From positions 5,828,001 to 5,892,000 of the forward strand of contig NZ_JADBEK010000001.1 of NCBI RefSeq assembly GCF_014873145.1: a DNA stretch of 64,000 nucleotides. The letters run 5' to 3'. This stretch comes from Nonomuraea angiospora (GTDB lineage Bacteria; Actinomycetota; Actinomycetes; Streptosporangiales; Streptosporangiaceae). The notes under the pieces were generated by a model. The model had not been told where the DNA came from, made no database searches, and saw only the letters and a list, made by a program, of their open reading frames with translations. Each line of letters opens with the position of its first letter. Positions within the stretch are counted from its first letter, which is position 1. Both the position numbers and the translations under genes were made by a program. Positions 40,531 through 49,227 of the stretch are shown piece by piece.

Positions 40531-41496
40531 ATGAATGCCGCCGACGTCGCACCCGAGACGCAGGCCAGGTTCCCGCTTGAGCTGATGTACGCGGCGGCCC
40601 AGCAGTACTACATCGAGGAGGCCACCCAGGGCGACATCGCCCAGCGGCTCGGTGTCTCCAGGGCCACCGTGAGCCGGCTGCTCACCGAGGCCCGCAAGCA
40701 GGGCATCGTCGAGATCAAGGTGCACCGGCCGGCCGCGCTGGAGGACGGCCCGCTGGCCGCCGAGGTGGCGCAGGCGCTCGACCTGCAGCGCGTCTACCTG
40801 GTCCCCAAGGTCAGCGGCCCCACCCTGGGCCCGTGGCTGGCCCCCGCCGTGACCCGGGCGCTCGCCGCGGTCGGGCTGGAGTCCGGCGACGTCGTGCTCG
40901 TCTCGTCCGGCACCACGGTCTACGAGTGCGCCCGCGAGGGGCTCGGCCAGTATCCGGGCGTCACGATCGCGCCCGCCGTGGGCGGCCAGGAGGAGCCGCA
41001 GCCCTGGTTCCAGACCAACGAGACCACCCGCATCCTGGCCGAACGCGCCGGCGGCGTGCCCGCCTACCTCTACGCTCCCGCGCTGCCCGGCCCCGAGCTG
41101 TTCTACTCGCTGCAGCACGAGCCGTCCGTACGCCGGGTCATGGACCTGTGGGCGCACGCCAAGTGCGCCATCGTCGGCGTCGGCTCGGCCCCGCTGATGC
41201 GGCAGATGACGCCCGCCCTCATGCCGCGCGACGCCGACAGCCTGCGCCAGGCCGTGGGCGACGTGTGCATGCGCGTCTACGACCGCGACGGCGAGCCGGT
41301 CACGTACCCGGGCAGCGAGCGCCTGGTCGCCACGAAGCCGGAGGAGTTGCGCCGCATCCCCGCCACGATCGCGGTCGCGGTGGGCGCCGAGAAGGTGCTG
41401 TCCATCGTCGCGGGCGCCAAGGGCGGCTACTTCAACCAGCTCGTCACCGATGTCCCGACCGCAGAGGGCCTGGTGGCCGCCGCCCGCCAGCTCTGA
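40531..41496 (+). CDS. SorC/DeoR-like sugar-binding transcriptional regulator
   Basis: 321 residues. The N-terminal helix-turn-helix TQGDIAQRLGVSRATVSRLL is followed by the SorC sensor domain (VVLVSSGTTVYECAREGL, APAVGG, IVGVGSAPLMRQ, and late TIAVAVGAEKVLSIVAGAKGGYFNQLVTD). Such proteins bind phosphorylated sugars, often the product of the kinase they control. AGGAG precedes the ATG. It heads the sugar operon and has near-identical operator sites before itself and before the first transporter gene, so it probably controls both. Confidence 0.93.
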   Translation: MNAADVAPETQARFPLELMYAAAQQYYIEEATQGDIAQRLGVSRATVSRLLTEARKQGIVEIKVHRPAALEDGPLAAEVAQALDLQRVYLVPKVSGPTLGPWLAPAVTRALAAVGLESGDVVLVSSGTTVYECAREGLGQYPGVTIAPAVGGQEEPQPWFQTNETTRILAERAGGVPAYLYAPALPGPELFYSLQHEPSVRRVMDLWAHAKCAIVGVGSAPLMRQMTPALMPRDADSLRQAVGDVCMRVYDRDGEPVTYPGSERLVATKPEELRRIPATIAVAVGAEKVLSIVAGAKGGYFNQLVTDVPTAEGLVAAARQL

Positions 41497-41511
41497 ACAT
41501 CTTTGCTGGAC
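41494..41511 (+). promoter_or_regulatory. SorC-type operator copy 2
   Basis: TGAACATCTTTGCTGGAC, overlapping the regulator's stop codon. It is followed by TGCTG...CAGCA dyad symmetry (41505-41521) in the promoter region of the transporter operon. Confidence 0.65.
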
Positions 41512-41631
41512 AAAGTTTCAGCACCCGCGCTACCGTGAGCCGCACCACAGGATGTGCCTGGTTGTGAGGGCATTGTCCTGTTTCGGGGGCAGTGCATCAT
41601 GAATCCCGGTAGCAAGTGAGGAACGAAACCC

Positions 41632-42726
41632 GTGAACAGAGCTCAGATGCGGACCTCCGCGTTCGCCGCAGTGGCAGTGCTCGCAGGCTCGGTGCTGGCC
41701 GCGTGCGGCTCCGGCTCCGGCTCGACCGGCGGGGGCACGACCGGCGGCGGCAGCGGCGCCGTCCAGAACGCCAAGGTCGCCTTCCTCATGCCCGACCTCG
41801 CCTCCACCCGGTACGAGCTGGCCGACAAGCCGCTGTTCGAGGCCAAGATGAAGCAGCTCTGCCCGACCTGCCAGGTCATCTACCAGAACGCCGACTCCGA
41901 CGCCGCCAAGCAGCAGCAACAGGCCAACTCCGCGCTCGCCCAGGGCGTCAAGGCCATCGTGCTCGACCCGGTCGACTCCGCCGCCGCGGCCACCATCGTC
42001 AAGACGGCCCAGTCGCAGCAGGTGGCGGTCATCGCCTACGACCGGCCGATCCCGGCCACGCCCGCCGACTACTACATCTCGTTCGACAACGAGAAGATCG
42101 GCTCCATGATCGCCCAGTCCCTGGTCGACCACCTGAAGAAGGAGAACGCCAAGGGCGGGATCCTCCAGGTCAACGGCTCGCCCACGGACGCGGCGGCCGG
42201 CCTGATCAAGAAGGGCATCCACAGCGCGGTCGCCCCGAGCGGGTTCAAGCTGCTGGCCGAGTACGACACCCCCGACTGGCAGCCGGAGAAGGCCCAGACC
42301 TGGGTCAGCGGCCAGATCACGCAGTTCAAGGACCAGATCGTCGGCGTGGTCGCGGCCAACGACGGCACCGGCGGCGGCTCGATCGCCGCGTTCAAGGCCG
42401 CGGGCGTGAAGGTGCCGCCGGTCACCGGCAACGACGCCGAGCTGGCCGCCGCCCAGCGCATCATCGCGGGCGACCAGTACAACACGATCTCCAAGCCGAT
42501 CAAGATCGTGGCCGAGGCCTCCGCGAACGTGGCGTGGGAGTTCATGCAGGGCAAGAAGCCCGCGGGCAAGGCCACGCTCTACAACACCCCGTCGGAGCTG
42601 TTCGTGCCCACGGTGGTGACCAAGGAGAACATCAAGGAAGTGCTGTTCGACAGCGGCATCATGAAGGCCGCCGAGGCCTGCGCCGGCGAGTACGCCAAGG
42701 GCTGCGCCGAGCTCGGAATCAAGTGA
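41632..42726 (+). CDS. Sugar ABC transporter substrate-binding lipoprotein (XylF/RbsB-like)
   Basis: 364 residues. The signal sequence ends in the lipobox LAAC, then a Gly/Ser/Thr-rich linker and a type I periplasmic-binding fold: VAFLMPDLASTRYE, AIVLDPVDSAAAATIV, ISFDNEKIGSMIA, VVAANDGTGGGSIAAFKAAG and PVTGNDAE. The layout is that of D-xylose-like binding proteins (DxxxxR and NDGTG regions). It should capture a pentose or related polyol for the importer. It is the first gene of a coupled operon; its stop overlaps the ATPase start by one base. Confidence 0.92.
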   Translation: MNRAQMRTSAFAAVAVLAGSVLAACGSGSGSTGGGTTGGGSGAVQNAKVAFLMPDLASTRYELADKPLFEAKMKQLCPTCQVIYQNADSDAAKQQQQANSALAQGVKAIVLDPVDSAAAATIVKTAQSQQVAVIAYDRPIPATPADYYISFDNEKIGSMIAQSLVDHLKKENAKGGILQVNGSPTDAAAGLIKKGIHSAVAPSGFKLLAEYDTPDWQPEKAQTWVSGQITQFKDQIVGVVAANDGTGGGSIAAFKAAGVKVPPVTGNDAELAAAQRIIAGDQYNTISKPIKIVAEASANVAWEFMQGKKPAGKATLYNTPSELFVPTVVTKENIKEVLFDSGIMKAAEACAGEYAKGCAELGIK

Positions 42727-43487
42727 TGAGCGTCCTGTCTCTGCGCGGGATCAGCAAGACCTTCGGCGCGGTGGCGGCGCTGACCGACATCGAGCTCGAC
42801 GTCGCCGCCGGCCAGGTCGTCGCGGTCGTGGGGGACAACGGCGCGGGCAAGTCGACCCTGGTCAAGATCCTCTCGGGCGTGCACCCGCCGGACGGCGGCA
42901 CGATCACGTTCGAGGGGAACGAGGTCGACATCCCGACCCCGGCCGCCGCGCACAAGCTCGGCATCGCCACGGTCTTCCAGGACCTGGCGCTCTGCGAGAA
43001 CCTCAACGTGATCCAGAACCTGTTCCTCGGCCAGGAGATCCGCCCGCTGCGCCTCAACGACGTGGCCATGGAGACCCGCTCGTGGGAGCTGCTCCGCCAG
43101 CTGTCCGCCAAGATCCCGAGCGTGCGGGTGCCGGTCGCGGCGCTGTCGGGCGGCCAGCGGCAGACGGTGGCCATCGCCCGGTCGCTGCTCGGCGACCCGA
43201 AGGTCATCATCCTCGACGAGCCCACCGCCGCGCTGGGCGTGGCGCAGACGGCCGAGGTGCTCAACCTGGTCGAGCGGCTGCGCGAGAACGGCCTGGGCGT
43301 CGTCATGATCAGCCACAACATGGCCGACGTGAAGGCCGTCGCCGACACCGTCGCCGTGCTGCGGCTCGGCCGCAATAACGGCGTGTTCGACGTGGACCAG
43401 GTCTCCACCGAGGACATCATCGCCGCCATCACCGGCGCCACCGACAACGTGGTCTCCAGGCGGGCGCAGAGGGGGAGTAGCTCATGA
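42726..43487 (+). CDS. Sugar ABC transporter ATP-binding protein (single-domain)
   Basis: 253 residues with Walker A GDNGAGKST, Q-loop VFQDLALCENL, signature LSGGQRQTVAIARSL, Walker B VIILDEP and switch histidine ISHN. It is half the size of the classical two-domain RbsA/XylG ATPases, as usual in actinobacterial versions. Overlaps: TGATG at the start, and four bases with the permease gene at the end. Confidence 0.94.
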   Translation: MSVLSLRGISKTFGAVAALTDIELDVAAGQVVAVVGDNGAGKSTLVKILSGVHPPDGGTITFEGNEVDIPTPAAAHKLGIATVFQDLALCENLNVIQNLFLGQEIRPLRLNDVAMETRSWELLRQLSAKIPSVRVPVAALSGGQRQTVAIARSLLGDPKVIILDEPTAALGVAQTAEVLNLVERLRENGLGVVMISHNMADVKAVADTVAVLRLGRNNGVFDVDQVSTEDIIAAITGATDNVVSRRAQRGSSS

Positions 43488-44716
43488 GCACAGTGACGAC
43501 CGACCGCCAGGACGAGCGGCTGCGGGATCGCGACGGCCTGCGCGGCGCACTCGCCGACGTGGTCGAGCGGGCCCGCGGCGGCGACCTGGGCGTCATCCCC
43601 GTCGTGGTCGGGCTCGTGGTCATCTGGACGGTGCTGCAGATCCTGAACCCGATCTTCCTGTCCAGCGCGAACCTGGTGAACCTCACCCTGGAGTCCGCCG
43701 CCGTCGGCATCATCTCGCTCGGCATCGTCTGCGTGCTGCTGGTGGGCCAGATCGACCTGTCCGTCGGCTCGGTCAGCGGGCTGTCGGGCGCGGTGCTCGC
43801 GGTGCTGTTCGTGGGCCAGGGGCTGCCGGTCTGGCTGGCCATCGCCGCGGCCGTGATCATGGGCGCGGTCGTCGGCTGGGTGTACGGGCAGCTGTTCAAC
43901 CGGTTCGGGGTGCCGAGCTTCGTGATCACGCTGGCCGGCCTGCTCGCCTTCCTCGGGCTCCAGCTGTACGTGCTGGGCACCAAGGGGTCGATCAACCTGC
44001 CCTTCGACTCGGGCCTGGTGAACTTCGCGCAGCTCGACTTCGTGCCGGCCTGGCTGTCGTACACGTTCGCGGTCGTCGCCGCCGTCTGGCTGTTCGTCAC
44101 CGGATACCTGCACGCGCAGGAGCGGCGCAAGGCCGGGCTGTCGGCCAGGAGCGTGTCCACGCTGGCCGTCAGGAGCGCGGCGCTGCTGGTCGTGCTGGCC
44201 TTCGTGGTCTGGTACCTGGGCCAGACGCGCGGCGTGGGCTGGATGTTCGTCTTCTTCGTGGCGCTCGTGCTGATCATGCACTACCTGCTGTCGCGGACGA
44301 AGTGGGGCCGGGCCGTCTACGCCGTCGGCGGCAACGTGGAGGCCGCCCGCCGGGCCGGCATCAACGTCAGGGCCGTCTACACCTCGGTGTTCGTGCTCTG
44401 CTCGACGTTCGCCGCGGTCGGCGGCATCCTGGCCGCGGCCCGGCTCGCGGCGGCCAACCAGTCCAGCGGCGGCGGCGACGTCAACCTCAACGCCATCGCG
44501 GCGGCCGTGATCGGCGGGACGAGCCTGTTCGGCGGGCGCGGCACCGCGTTCGGCGCGCTGCTCGGGATCATCGTCATCCAGTCCATCTCCAGCGGTCTGA
44601 CCCTGCTCAACCTCGACTCGTCGATCAGGTTCGTGGTCACCGGCGCAGTGCTGCTGCTCGCCGTGATCGTCGACTCCGTGTCGCGCCGGTCGAGGACCTC
44701 CCACGGCAGGGCCTGA
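43484..44716 (+). CDS. Sugar ABC transporter permease (XylH/RbsC-like)
   Basis: 410 residues of the ribose/xylose permease family with about ten membrane segments. Signature pieces: VNLTLESAAVGIISLGIVCVL, GQIDLSVGSVSGLSG, GVPSFVITLAG, YAVGGNVEAARRAGINV and AVIGGTSLFGGRGTAFGALLG. It forms the membrane pore of the importer with the two preceding genes and overlaps the first kinase gene by one base. Confidence 0.94.
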   Translation: MSTVTTDRQDERLRDRDGLRGALADVVERARGGDLGVIPVVVGLVVIWTVLQILNPIFLSSANLVNLTLESAAVGIISLGIVCVLLVGQIDLSVGSVSGLSGAVLAVLFVGQGLPVWLAIAAAVIMGAVVGWVYGQLFNRFGVPSFVITLAGLLAFLGLQLYVLGTKGSINLPFDSGLVNFAQLDFVPAWLSYTFAVVAAVWLFVTGYLHAQERRKAGLSARSVSTLAVRSAALLVVLAFVVWYLGQTRGVGWMFVFFVALVLIMHYLLSRTKWGRAVYAVGGNVEAARRAGINVRAVYTSVFVLCSTFAAVGGILAAARLAAANQSSGGGDVNLNAIAAAVIGGTSLFGGRGTAFGALLGIIVIQSISSGLTLLNLDSSIRFVVTGAVLLLAVIVDSVSRRSRTSHGRA

Positions 44717-46191
44717 TGGCGATCATCTGCGTGGACGCGGGCACCACGGTCATCAAGGCGGTCGGATACGACGCCGAGGGCGCGGAGGCGTTCGTCGCCC
44801 GGCGGGAGACCGTGGTCTCCAGGCCCCTGCCCGGCCACGCCGAGCAGGACATGAACGCCGTCTGGGACGCGGTCGCCGCCACCGTGCGCGAGGTCGCCGC
44901 CCAGCTGGACGGGGTCGACTTCGTGGCCGTGACCGCCCAGGGCGACGGCTGCTGGCTGGTCGGCCCGGACGGCGAGCCGACCGGCCCCGCGATCCTCTGG
45001 AACGACGCCAGGGCGGCCTCGGCCGTGGACGGCTGGACCCGCTCCGGGATCGCGGCCGAGGCGTTCCGGCTCAACGGCTCGTCGGCCGCCTCCGGGCTGC
45101 CGCACGCGATCCTGACCTGGCTGCGCGCGAACGACCCCGGGCGGCTGGAGCGGTCGAGCGCCATGCTCACCTGCGGCGGCTGGATCTTCGCGCGGATGAC
45201 CGGGGAGCTGGTCGCCGACGAGTCCGACGCCTCCGCGCCGTTCATGGACCTGCGGGCGCGGGCGTACTCCCCCTCGCTGCTGAGCCTGTTCGGGACGGAG
45301 TGGGCCGAGCGGCTGCTGCCCCCGATCCGCTCCGGCCACGTCGCCGAGCTGTCCAGGGACGCGGCCTCCGCGCTGGGGCTGCCCGCCGGGACGCCGGTCG
45401 TGATGGCCCCGTACGACATCGCCGCCACGGCGCTGGGCGCGGGCGCGGTGCGGGCCGGGCAGGCGTGCGGCATCCTCGGCACCACGCTCTGCACCGAGGT
45501 CATCGTCGACTCCGCCGACCTGGAGGGCGAGCCGATCGGGATCACGATCGCGCTGGCCGACGGCTACCTGCGGGCCTTCCCCACGTTCGCGGGCACCGAG
45601 GTGGTGCAGTGGACGTGCCGCATGATGGGGCTGAGCGGCCCGGCCGAGCTGGGCGACCTGGCCCTGCTGAGCGAGCCGGGCGCGCGCGGGCTGACGTTCC
45701 TGCCCTACATGTCGCCCGCCGGTGAGCGGGCGCCGTTCTCCGACCCGCTGGCCAAGGGGTCGCTGCTGGGCATGTCGTTCGAGCACGGCCGCGAGGACAT
45801 GGCGCGGGCGGTGCTCGAAGGGCTGACGATGGTCATCCGCGACTGCCTGGCCGCCACCCGCGCGGCGCCGACAGAGCTGCGCGTGTGCGGCGGCGGCTCG
45901 AACAGCACCGTCTGGCTCCAGCTGATCGCCGACATCACGGGGCTGCCCGTGCGCCGCCCGGCGGACGCCGAGGTGGGCGCTCGGGGCGCGTACTTGGTGG
46001 GACTGGCCGCCACCGGCGCCGCTCCGTCCATCGCCACGGCGGCCTCGAAGCATGTACGGATGCGCGACGCGCTCGAACCCAAGCCCGCCAACCAGGCGCT
46101 GTACGACCGGCTGTTCGACGACTTCCTGACCCTGCGCCAGGCGAACGCGGTCTCCTGGCCGCTGCTGGCCGAGATGAGGGGCCGTACATGA
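44716..46191 (+). CDS. FGGY-family carbohydrate kinase 1
   Basis: 491 residues of the FGGY sugar-kinase fold, which phosphorylates sugars or polyols with ATP. N-terminal DAGTTVIKAVGYDAEG, VTAQGDGCWLVGPDG and the ILWNDARA segment; the C-terminal FGGY signature region includes VCGGGSNSTVWLQLIADITG. Overall style is like erythritol/L-xylulose-type kinases, but substrate calling from sequence alone is not safe. The start overlaps the permease stop by one base and its end overlaps kinase 2 (ATGA). Confidence 0.9.
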   Translation: MAIICVDAGTTVIKAVGYDAEGAEAFVARRETVVSRPLPGHAEQDMNAVWDAVAATVREVAAQLDGVDFVAVTAQGDGCWLVGPDGEPTGPAILWNDARAASAVDGWTRSGIAAEAFRLNGSSAASGLPHAILTWLRANDPGRLERSSAMLTCGGWIFARMTGELVADESDASAPFMDLRARAYSPSLLSLFGTEWAERLLPPIRSGHVAELSRDAASALGLPAGTPVVMAPYDIAATALGAGAVRAGQACGILGTTLCTEVIVDSADLEGEPIGITIALADGYLRAFPTFAGTEVVQWTCRMMGLSGPAELGDLALLSEPGARGLTFLPYMSPAGERAPFSDPLAKGSLLGMSFEHGREDMARAVLEGLTMVIRDCLAATRAAPTELRVCGGGSNSTVWLQLIADITGLPVRRPADAEVGARGAYLVGLAATGAAPSIATAASKHVRMRDALEPKPANQALYDRLFDDFLTLRQANAVSWPLLAEMRGRT

Positions 46192-47612
46192 GCGTATTTG
46201 TGGGCATCGATCTCGGGACCCAGAGCGTGCGGGCGATGGCCGTCGCCGGGGACGGGCAGGTGCTCGGCACCGCCGCCCGGCCGCTGACCAGCCACCGCGA
46301 CGGGCCCCGCCACGAGCAGGACCCCGAGCAGTGGTGGCGCGAGCTGGCCGCCGCCACCCGCGAGGCGCTGCGCGACGTGCCGTCCGAGCAGGTGGCGGGC
46401 GTGGCCGTGGCCGCCACGTCTGGAACGATCCTGCTCACCGGCCCTGACGGCCGGGCGCTGACGCCCGCGCTCATGTACGACGACCGGCGCGCCGACGCCG
46501 GTCGCGCCAACGAGGTCGGCGCCCGCGTGTGGGAGCGGCTGGGCTACCGGCGCATGCAGCCCAACTGGGCGCTGCCCAAGCTGCTGTGGCTGCTCCAGGA
46601 CGCCCCCGCCGGGGCGCGCCTCGCGCACCAGAACGACTTCGTCAACCGGCGTCTCGTCGGCCACGAGGTGGCCACCGACCTCAGCAACGCGCTCAAGACC
46701 GGCGTGGACCTCATCGAGGAGCGCTGGCCATCCGAGGTGCTGGACGCCCTGGACGTGCCCGCGGAGCTGCTCCCCGAGGTCGTACGGCCCGGCACCCGCC
46801 TGGGCGTGGTCTGCGCGGCCGCCGCCGAGGAGACCGGCATCCCCGCGGGCACGCCCGTGATCGCCGGGACCACGGACGGGTGCGCGGCCCAGCTCGGCGC
46901 GGGCGCCACCCGGGTCGGGAGCTGGAACTCGGTGCTGGGCACGACGCTGGTGCTCAAGGGCGTGACGAAGGAGCTGATCCACGACCCGCTCGGCGTCGTC
47001 TACTCGCACCGCGCGCCGGACGGCTCGTGGCTGCCGGGCGGCGCGTCGAGCACCGGCGCCGGCGTGCTCTCCCGCGACCTGCCCGGCCGCGACCTCGACG
47101 CGCTGAGCGCCCGGGCCGCCGCCCGCCCGGGCCCGCCCGCGAGCGTCACGTACCCGCTGGTCTCGCGGGGCGAGCGCTTCCCGTTCGACGCCCCCGGCGC
47201 CGAGGGGTTCACGCTCGGCAGCCCGGCCGACGATGTCGAGCGCTACGCGGCGATCCTGCTCGGCGCGGCCTTCGTCGAGCGCCTCTGCTTCGACTACCTC
47301 GACCTCCTCGGCGCCCCCGTGGACGGCGAGATCATCCTGACCGGCGGCGCCACCCGCAGCGCGTACTGGACCCGGCTCAGGGCGGACGTCCTGGGACGTC
47401 CCGTGACGCTGCGGGAGAACGCCGAGCCCGCCCTGGGCATGGCCGTCCTGGCGGGCGGCGACCCCGGCCGGATGATCAGGACCCGCGCGGTCGTCGACCC
47501 GTCGGGAGCCGACCTCACGGAGCCCTACCTGCGCTTCGTCACCGAGCTGGAAGGGCGCGGCTGGCTCGACCCGGCCGCCGCCCGGCACGCACGCGAGAGG
47601 ACCGCCCGATGA
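46188..47612 (+). CDS. FGGY-family carbohydrate kinase 2 (ribulokinase-like)
   Basis: 474 residues, opening GIDLGTQSVRAMAV, with VAATSGTILLTGPDG and ALMYDDRRA in the sugar-binding lobe and GTTDGCAAQLGAG, LGTTLVLKG, and LTGGATRSAYWTRLRADVLG in the ATP lobe. It is distinct from kinase 1 and resembles the D-ribulokinase-like subgroup (SGT-ill and MYDD motifs); this is a weak inference. Two different FGGY kinases in one operon suggest two substrates or two successive steps. Coupled at both ends by ATGA. Confidence 0.88.
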   Translation: MSVFVGIDLGTQSVRAMAVAGDGQVLGTAARPLTSHRDGPRHEQDPEQWWRELAAATREALRDVPSEQVAGVAVAATSGTILLTGPDGRALTPALMYDDRRADAGRANEVGARVWERLGYRRMQPNWALPKLLWLLQDAPAGARLAHQNDFVNRRLVGHEVATDLSNALKTGVDLIEERWPSEVLDALDVPAELLPEVVRPGTRLGVVCAAAAEETGIPAGTPVIAGTTDGCAAQLGAGATRVGSWNSVLGTTLVLKGVTKELIHDPLGVVYSHRAPDGSWLPGGASSTGAGVLSRDLPGRDLDALSARAAARPGPPASVTYPLVSRGERFPFDAPGAEGFTLGSPADDVERYAAILLGAAFVERLCFDYLDLLGAPVDGEIILTGGATRSAYWTRLRADVLGRPVTLRENAEPALGMAVLAGGDPGRMIRTRAVVDPSGADLTEPYLRFVTELEGRGWLDPAAARHARERTAR

Positions 47613-48226
47613 CCGACCTCGTCCTGGTCCGCCACGGCGAGACCGTCTGGCACGCCGAGAACCGCTATGCGGGCGTCAGCGACATCGAGCTGACCCCGCG
47701 CGGCCACGCCCAGGCCGCCCAGCTGGCCGAGTGGGCCGGTCAGGCGGGCCTGGCGGCCGTGTGGGCCTCCACCCTCAGCCGGGCCCGGATCACCGCCGCG
47801 GCCGGCGCCGACCAGGCGGGGGTGGAGCTCCGGACCGACCCGAGGCTGCGGGAGCTGGACTTCGGTGAGGGCGAGGGCCTGACCTCGGCCGAGATGGCGG
47901 CCCGCTTCCCCGAGGCCCGCGCCGCGTTCGAGTCCGACCCCGCCGCGCACCCGCTGCCCGGCGGCGAGGACCCGAGCCTGGCCGCCGACCGGTTCGTGGC
48001 CGCCCTCGGCGACATCGCCGCCGCCCACCCCGACGGGCGCGTGCTGGTGGTCGCGCACACGACCGCCATCAGGCTCGCCCTGTGCCGCCTGATCGGGGTG
48101 CCGCTCGGCGAGTACCGGCGGCTGTTCCCGCGGCTGGACAACTGTGCCCTGACCGAGCTGCGCCTGCGTACCGGGCGGCGAGCCGCGATGCTGCAGTACA
48201 ACTCCCCGATTGGAGCCGTTCGTTGA
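47609..48226 (+). CDS. Histidine phosphatase (phosphoglycerate-mutase-like)
   Basis: 205 residues. LVRHGETVWHAENRYAG is the RHG catalytic motif with the phospho-accepting histidine. STLSRARITA, ELDFGEGEGLT (acid) and VLVVAHTTAIRLALCRL (second histidine) complete the active site. It should remove or move a phosphate. In an operon with two sugar kinases it may act on a phosphorylated intermediate. ATGA overlap at its start; its end overlaps a TTG-started dehydrogenase gene. Confidence 0.92.
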   Translation: MTDLVLVRHGETVWHAENRYAGVSDIELTPRGHAQAAQLAEWAGQAGLAAVWASTLSRARITAAAGADQAGVELRTDPRLRELDFGEGEGLTSAEMAARFPEARAAFESDPAAHPLPGGEDPSLAADRFVAALGDIAAAHPDGRVLVVAHTTAIRLALCRLIGVPLGEYRRLFPRLDNCALTELRLRTGRRAAMLQYNSPIGAVR

Positions 48227-49227
48227 CCATCCGAGTGCTTGCCGCGGGCGACCACTTCGTCCAGAACCGCCTGCTCATCGACGCGCTCAGACGCGAGGTC
48301 CCCGGCGAGCTGGACATCAGCGAGCTCACGCTGCCGTGGCCGGTCGAGCCGTTCGGCCGGGTGGGCGAGGTGGACGAGGCCTCGGACGTGGAGGACGAGC
48401 TGATCGAGGCGCTACGCGGCGTCGAGGTCTGCGTGACCCAGATGGCCCCTTTGACCAAGCGGGTCCTGGACGCCTCTCCCGACCTGCGGCTGTTCTCCGT
48501 GAGCCGGGGCGGTCCCGTCAACGCCAACCTGGAGGCGGCCAAGGCGGCGGGCGTGGCGGTGACGTTCGCGCCGGGCCGCAACGCGGTGGCCACCGCCGAG
48601 CACACCCTGGCCATGCTGCTGGCCGCCACCCGCAGGATCCCCCAGACGCACGACGACCTGGCGGGGGGCGTGTGGCGGGGCGACTACTACATGTACGACA
48701 ACGTCGGCCCCGAGCTGGACGGCAACACGGTCGGCCTGGTCGGCTACGGCGCCATCGGCCGCCGCGTGGCCCGCATGCTCGAAGGCTTCGGCGCGCAGGT
48801 CCTGGTCCACGACCCGTACGTGGACGTGCCCGGCCGGGTGGAGCTGGACGAGCTGCTCCGGCGCTCCCACTTCGTCTCCCTGCACGCCCGCGCCACCCCC
48901 GAGACCAACGGCATGATCGGCGCGGCCGAGATCGCCGCCATGCCGCGCGGCTCGGTCCTGGTCAACTGCGCCAGGGGCGCGCTGGTCGACTACGACGCCG
49001 TGTGCGACGCCCTGGAGTCGGGCCACCTGTTCGGGGCCGCCATGGACGTCTTCCCGGAGGAGCCCATCCCGGCCGGCTCGCGCCTGCTCACGACCCCGAA
49101 CCTGATCATGACCCCGCACCTGGCCGGGGCCAGCAAGCAGACGGCCATGAACGCGGCCTCGATCGTGGCCGCCGACGTGGCCCGCTACGTACGCGGCGAG
49201 CCCCTGGCTCACCTGGCTACCCCTTGA
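48223..49227 (+). CDS. D-2-hydroxyacid dehydrogenase
   Basis: 334 residues of the NAD-dependent 2-hydroxyacid dehydrogenase family. The Rossmann motif is VGLVGYGAIGRRVARMLEGF, with the catalytic arginine in VNCARGALV, the acidic residue in the FPEEP region and the histidine in TPHLAGAS. The TTG start is supported by GGAG seven bases upstream and a TTGA overlap with the phosphatase gene. It probably oxidises or reduces a hydroxyacid formed in the pathway. The last gene of the operon; it overlaps the convergent permease by 11 bases. Confidence 0.9.
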   Translation: MTIRVLAAGDHFVQNRLLIDALRREVPGELDISELTLPWPVEPFGRVGEVDEASDVEDELIEALRGVEVCVTQMAPLTKRVLDASPDLRLFSVSRGGPVNANLEAAKAAGVAVTFAPGRNAVATAEHTLAMLLAATRRIPQTHDDLAGGVWRGDYYMYDNVGPELDGNTVGLVGYGAIGRRVARMLEGFGAQVLVHDPYVDVPGRVELDELLRRSHFVSLHARATPETNGMIGAAEIAAMPRGSVLVNCARGALVDYDAVCDALESGHLFGAAMDVFPEEPIPAGSRLLTTPNLIMTPHLAGASKQTAMNAASIVAADVARYVRGEPLAHLATP

